NCBI GenBank assembly: GCA_964459065.1
Contig: CAYWMN010000051.1
Location: 1-19,156 of the forward strand
Length of the DNA stretch: 19,156 nucleotides
Direction: 5' to 3'
From: JAMCXS01 sp964459065
GTDB taxonomy: Bacteria > Acidobacteriota > Terriglobia > UBA7540
The notes below the pieces were generated by a model. It worked only from the letters and a program-made list of their open reading frames with translations. It had not been told where the DNA came from and did no database searches. Below, one piece after another: positions 15,444 to 19,156 of the stretch (within the stretch, counting starts at the first letter, position 1; each line of letters starts with the position of its first letter). The position numbers were made by a program, and so were the translations under genes.

Positions 15444-16442
15444 ATGTTTAAGACCGAACGGGAATTCGTGCGGTGGCTTCAGACGCTGCCCTCCCCAAAG
15501 GCTCCCGGAGCCCGGCTGGGAATCGGTGATGACGCAGCGCTGGTGAGGGCGGGCGGCGGCCGCGATTTTATCCTGACGACAGACCTGTCGATTGAGGGCG
15601 TCCACTTCCAGCGGCGGCTGCATCCGGCGCGCGCCGTGGGCCACCGCGCCCTGGCCCGATCGCTCAGCGACGTTGCCGCGATGGGCGGCGTTCCGCGCTA
15701 CGCCTTGCTCTCGATTGCCTTTACGCGGGCCACCACGCGCGCCTGGATCAAGGAATTTTTCCAGGGCCTGCTGGAGCTGGCAAGCCGCTATAACGTTGAA
15801 GTGATTGGCGGAGACACGGCGGTGGTGGGGCGCGCGGGCATGATGGACGTCATGGTGGTGGGCGAAGTTGCAAGCGGCAAGGCATTGCGGCGCTCAGGAG
15901 CGCGTCCAGGCGACGATATTCTCGCGAGCGGCCGGCTGGGACTTTCAGCCCTGGGGCTGCGCACCTTAAAATCGCGCCTCCGAACCCAGGGCCGGACCCC
16001 CCGGCCGGCCAAAAACCAAAGTGAAGCGGCGGCATCGGTCAGGGCGCATCTGTACCCCGAGCCGCGCCTCGAACTGGGAAATTATCTGCGGCGCAATCGT
16101 CTGGCCTCCGCGCTGATGGACATCAGCGACGGGCTAGCGATTGACCTCCAGCGGCTTTGCGAGGCGAGCGGCGTGGGCGCGGAACTCCACGCCGGACAGA
16201 TCCCGGGACCGGAACATCTGCAACCCGCAAAATCTCTCGATCTGGCTCTTTACGGCGGAGAAGACTACGAGCTGCTATTCACCGTCCCGGCCAGGAAAGC
16301 CTCCCGGCTGCCGGCAGAGTTTCACGGCGTTCCACTCCATCGCCTCGGCCGCATCAAAGCTTCGCCAGGCATCATTCTGATTCACCCGAACGGCGCTCAC
16401 ACGCCTCTCAAGACCGGTGGCTACGACCATTTTTCCAAGTGA
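15444..16442 (+). CDS. thiL: Thiamine-monophosphate kinase
   Basis: ThiL phosphorylates thiamine monophosphate to thiamine diphosphate, the last step of cofactor synthesis. With the ATG at 15444 it has 332 residues, the usual size. PurM/AIRS-fold motifs are GIGDDAA (from residue 26), TTDLSIEGVHF (45-55), IGGDT (121-125), MDISDGLAIDL (from 225) and GGEDYELLF (271-279), covering the metal- and ATP-binding aspartates. An in-frame extension up to 15363 is possible, but it has no family similarity; MFKTEREFVRWL matches the usual short N-terminal helix. No clear ribosome-binding site is seen. It converges with the PBP gene, 37 bases apart. No other thiamine gene is in the window. Confidence 0.92.
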   Translation: MFKTEREFVRWLQTLPSPKAPGARLGIGDDAALVRAGGGRDFILTTDLSIEGVHFQRRLHPARAVGHRALARSLSDVAAMGGVPRYALLSIAFTRATTRAWIKEFFQGLLELASRYNVEVIGGDTAVVGRAGMMDVMVVGEVASGKALRRSGARPGDDILASGRLGLSALGLRTLKSRLRTQGRTPRPAKNQSEAAASVRAHLYPEPRLELGNYLRRNRLASALMDISDGLAIDLQRLCEASGVGAELHAGQIPGPEHLQPAKSLDLALYGGEDYELLFTVPARKASRLPAEFHGVPLHRLGRIKASPGIILIHPNGAHTPLKTGGYDHFSK

Positions 16443-16479
16443 TTTGGCTTTGCAAGCGTCCGGGGATGAATCCGGCGCG

Positions 16480-18897
16480 CTAGTTGGCCTGTGCGGCTGG
16501 CGGGGTTTTGAGCGCGGCCGCGCCGGGCGGCGCCGAAGGCGAGGGTGGCGCGGAGCCGGCGTTGGCAACCGGAGCCGGGCCGGGAGCGCCTGTTTGCACA
16601 CCGGCGGCGCCCGTGGAGGTGTTGGGCGCGAGACCTGCGGGACCGGCGCTGGCAAGAATCTGTTTCACCTGGTCGGGATTCGTCAGAAGGGGAGAATCCT
16701 GGAAGTGCCGGATGGGCTTGCCCTCCAGAACGTTGCTCATAAAATCCGCCCAGATGGGCAGGGCCACGTGCGAGCCTTCTTCTCCCCGCCCCAGGGGATG
16801 ATGATCGTCAAAACCAACCCAAACCCCGCAAGTGACGGAAGGTGAAAAACCGACAAACCAGGCGTCGGTAAAATCGTTGGTGGTGCCCGTCTTCCCGGCC
16901 AATGAATATTTTTGGGCCAGCCACTTGTCCCGGATCGCCGTCCCGGAGTTGAAGACTTCCCGCAGCATGGAAACTTCAAGCCGTGCGACCCCGGCGGGCA
17001 GAACGTCGGTCGCCTGCGGCCGGAATTCATCAATGACCCGCCCGTTATAGTCCGTGACGCGGGTGACTTCCCGGGGCGCGATGTGCACGCCGTCGTCGGG
17101 GAAGGTGCTGAAGGCCGAGGTGTGCTCCATCAGCGTCAGGTCAGAAGCGCCGAGCGCCAGCGGAAGGTTCGGAACCAGGCGGGAAGTGATCCCGAACCTG
17201 CGGCACAGTTTGATGACGTTGTCGATGCCGACCTTGGCCAGCATCTTGACGGCGGGCACGTTTCGGGATTCGGCGAGCGCGCGCAGCAAGGTGATTTTTC
17301 CCTCAAACTTGTCATCGTAGTTATGCGGCGCCCACACGCCGGCTGCGGAAGGAAAGCTGACCGGAGTGTCGAGGATGGTGTCAAACGGAGTCATGCCGTC
17401 CAGCAGCGCCTGCGCGTAAACATAGACCTTGAAGGACGACCCCACCTGCCGGTAGGCCTGAACGGCCCGGTTGAACTTGCTGGTGTCGTAATTGTAGCCG
17501 CCCACCATGGCCTTGATTTCACCCGTCGCGTTGTCGATGGCCAGCAGCGCTCCCTGCACGATGGGCGTCTGGCTCAGCGTCACCTGGGCGGTTGAACCTT
17601 TCAGGCTTTGGATCAGGAAAAGGTCAACGTCGCCGGGGCTGAAGACCGCGCGCGGAGTCTGGCGGCGGGTCCAGGCAAAGTCGGCGGGCTTGACGCGGGC
17701 CGTGACGCGGCCGAAGCGCACCACCGCGTCTTTTTTGCCGACCGACATCACGATGCCGTGCACGTGCGCACCCGGCTCGATAGTCCGGCGCCAATCCGGA
17801 TCCCGGTAAGTTTTCAAGGTGGCGACTTTGCCGTCGTCAACCTTGACGGGATTCTTCAAAATGTTCTTTTCCGGACCGCGCCATCCGCGGCGCTCGGAAT
17901 CCTGGATCAGGCCCTTGCGAAGAGCCTGCTGCGCCTCTCGCTGCATCTTGATGTTGAGCGTGGTGTAAACGCGGAGGCCTTTTTGCTGCACCGTCTCCAG
18001 GCCGTATTTCTTTTGCAGGAACAGCCGGATGTCTTCAACAAAATACGGCGCCAGGTCGTTGCTCCAGGTTTTAACATCCAGGCCGAGCGGCGCTTTGAGG
18101 GCGGCGCGATACTGAGCCCGGTCAATCTTGTGGTTGCTGAGCATCGCGCGGAGAACTTCATTCCGGCGCGTGAGCGCGTGAGAGGGATGCAGAATCGGCG
18201 AATAGTAGGTGGGAGCGCGGGGCATTCCGGCCAGAAGCGCAGCTTCAGGAAGCGTCAACTGGTCCAGGCGCTTGCCATAATAGAATTCCGCCGCGGCCCC
18301 GAAGCCGAAGTTCCCATAGCCCATCGGGACCTGGTTCGAATACATCGTAAAGATCTGAGGCTTGGTAAAGTGGCGCTCGATCTGGATGGCCAGCAGCGCC
18401 TCCTGAATCTTGCGCCGGAAGCTTTTCTGCGGTGTCAAAAAGAGCATGCGGCTCAATTGCTGGGTCAGGGTGCTGGCGCCCTGAGCCTTGCGCCACTCCA
18501 GAATGTCGACAGCCGCCGCCTTCACGATTCTCAGCAGGTCGATGCCCCAGTGGCTTTCAAAATGGCGGTCCTCGATGGAAATGACGGCGTTGCGCATCAC
18601 GGGGGGAATCTGGCCATACGTCACCATCACCCGGTGCTCCAGCGCAAAGCTGGCAATGGGGGCGCCGTTGTCGGCGTACAGCTCGGTCATCACGTCGGGC
18701 TGGTAGTTTTCAAGCTGCCGCACTTGCGGCAGATCCGCCGAGTAGATGAAGACGTAGCCGCCCAGAATGCCCGCTCCCACTGAAAGCAGAAGCAGGATCA
18801 CAAAGATGAGCTGGCCAACAACTTTTCGGCTGCTGAGCAGCGCCCGCGCGCGGCTTTTACGTGGGGGCTTGGGAGACCGGCGTTGCGGAACATCCAT
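16480..18897 (-). CDS. mrcA: Class A penicillin-binding protein 1A (GT51 + transpeptidase)
   Basis: This bifunctional enzyme polymerises and cross-links peptidoglycan. The 805-residue protein has a basic cytoplasmic start and one membrane anchor (about residues 28-51). The GT51 domain follows, with catalytic E109 in SIEDRHFESHWGID and the GASTLTQQLSR motif. An OB-like insert lies at about residues 320-445. The transpeptidase domain has S487-x2-K490 (GSSFK), S544-R545-N546 and K669-T670-G671 (KTGTT). The last about 55 residues are an Ala/Pro/Gly/Ser-rich tail, probably disordered. GAGAGGAAAG upstream of the ATG at 18897 gives a ribosome-binding site, and a good promoter lies just before it. 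All catalytic motifs are intact. Confidence 0.94.
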   Translation of the reverse strand: MDVPQRRSPKPPRKSRARALLSSRKVVGQLIFVILLLLSVGAGILGGYVFIYSADLPQVRQLENYQPDVMTELYADNGAPIASFALEHRVMVTYGQIPPVMRNAVISIEDRHFESHWGIDLLRIVKAAAVDILEWRKAQGASTLTQQLSRMLFLTPQKSFRRKIQEALLAIQIERHFTKPQIFTMYSNQVPMGYGNFGFGAAAEFYYGKRLDQLTLPEAALLAGMPRAPTYYSPILHPSHALTRRNEVLRAMLSNHKIDRAQYRAALKAPLGLDVKTWSNDLAPYFVEDIRLFLQKKYGLETVQQKGLRVYTTLNIKMQREAQQALRKGLIQDSERRGWRGPEKNILKNPVKVDDGKVATLKTYRDPDWRRTIEPGAHVHGIVMSVGKKDAVVRFGRVTARVKPADFAWTRRQTPRAVFSPGDVDLFLIQSLKGSTAQVTLSQTPIVQGALLAIDNATGEIKAMVGGYNYDTSKFNRAVQAYRQVGSSFKVYVYAQALLDGMTPFDTILDTPVSFPSAAGVWAPHNYDDKFEGKITLLRALAESRNVPAVKMLAKVGIDNVIKLCRRFGITSRLVPNLPLALGASDLTLMEHTSAFSTFPDDGVHIAPREVTRVTDYNGRVIDEFRPQATDVLPAGVARLEVSMLREVFNSGTAIRDKWLAQKYSLAGKTGTTNDFTDAWFVGFSPSVTCGVWVGFDDHHPLGRGEEGSHVALPIWADFMSNVLEGKPIRHFQDSPLLTNPDQVKQILASAGPAGLAPNTSTGAAGVQTGAPGPAPVANAGSAPPSPSAPPGAAALKTPPAAQAN

Positions 18898-18918
18898 CAG
18901 GCTCTTTCCTCTCGTCCA

Positions 18919-18948
18919 ATTCTAGGGCCTTGGGTCGAAAACAGTCAA
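18919..18948 (-). promoter_or_regulatory. Candidate promoter for PBP1A gene
   Basis: On the minus strand TTGACT (18943-18948) and TAGAAT (18919-18924) are 18 bases apart, matching five of six consensus bases at each box. It lies about 20 bases upstream of the PBP1A start, between the gene and the repeat. Confidence 0.58.
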
Positions 18949-18970
18949 ACAAACTGGCAGGTGAGAGGTC

Positions 18971-19145
18971 GGTAGCCGCGACAGCGGGTTTGTGCCGTGG
19001 GCTTACGGCTGGCACAGAGGCGCCCTTGCGGCTCTGCGGTTTACCCCTGCTCCGCACGGCGCAACGTAGCGCCGGCCTTTGTATCGCCCGAACGTAGCGC
19101 TGGCCTCCGGCCGGCATCGGCGGTGTCCCCACCGAACAACGATTC
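18971..19145 (-). repeat. Intergenic structured repeat, copy 2 (inverted)
   Basis: Read on the minus strand, this matches 69-217. It shares the 20-base block (19109-19128) and the 29-base core (19028-19056). The first hairpin here is GGCGC/GCGCC (19058-19062 with 19069-19073), against GGCGG/CCGCC in copy 1, a base-pair-preserving change. This copy also holds an additional 28-base unit, so a 16-base motif occurs twice, at 19063-19078 and 19091-19106. It lies directly upstream of the PBP1A promoter and may run past the window edge. Confidence 0.75.
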
Positions 19146-19156
19146 CCACCCTCGCC

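Noticed and set aside
17608..18783. 391-residue open frame antisense to the PBP1A gene
   Set aside because: Same reasoning: it is fully inside a gene with intact GT51 and transpeptidase motifs, and its own translation shows no recognisable domain.

Overview
The window looks like a chromosomal segment of a high-GC, free-living heterotroph. An acidobacterium is the best guess, but this is inferred from gene content and style, not from a marker gene: Tat-exported GH95-like enzyme, GMC dehydrogenase with a Tat-bearing small subunit, double zinc-ribbon protein, non-ATG starts, and GC-rich intergenic repeats. Two runs of exactly ten N (4720-4729 and 15189-15198) show that the source is a scaffolded draft or metagenome assembly. 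I saw no tRNA, rRNA, CRISPR array, prophage or transposase.

Layout. Positions 1-528 hold no gene: one copy of an intergenic repeat and several small palindromes. Positions 529-1766 (minus strand) carry a t6A-synthesis TsaC/Sua5-type protein followed by a DUF218/YdcF-type membrane protein. Positions 2053-5248 (plus) carry ribosomal protein S21, a double zinc-ribbon protein, the tRNA methylthiotransferase MtaB, and an unrecognised gene broken by the first N gap. Positions 5371-7239 (minus) carry a CPBP intramembrane protease followed by a secreted protein with a BamE-like C-terminus. Positions 7446-11542 hold two convergent exported glycosidases, a GH27 lipoprotein (plus) and a Tat-exported GH95-like enzyme (minus). 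Positions 11738-14301 hold a divergent pair: a gluconate 2-dehydrogenase subunit 3-like protein with a Tat signal (minus) and a GMC flavoprotein without a signal (plus). Then come LexA (minus), ThiL (plus) and a class A penicillin-binding protein (minus). Positions 18898-19156 carry the PBP promoter and a second, inverted copy of the repeat found at the left edge.

How the genes work together. TsaC makes the threonylcarbamoyl-AMP used for t6A37 of tRNA, and MtaB methylthiolates that same base to ms2t6A. Together with S21 this gives 1-4.2 kb a translation-fidelity flavour. The two glycosidases and the flavoprotein dehydrogenase suggest sugar release outside the cytoplasm followed by periplasmic oxidation. 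The dehydrogenase is probably exported by hitch-hiking on its Tat-bearing partner. LexA, ThiL and PBP1A are housekeeping genes.

The most notable non-coding signal is the repeat at both window edges. Its two copies differ by a compensatory base-pair swap in a predicted stem, which suggests that a folded RNA or DNA structure is under selection. I found no clear undescribed defence or mobile system.
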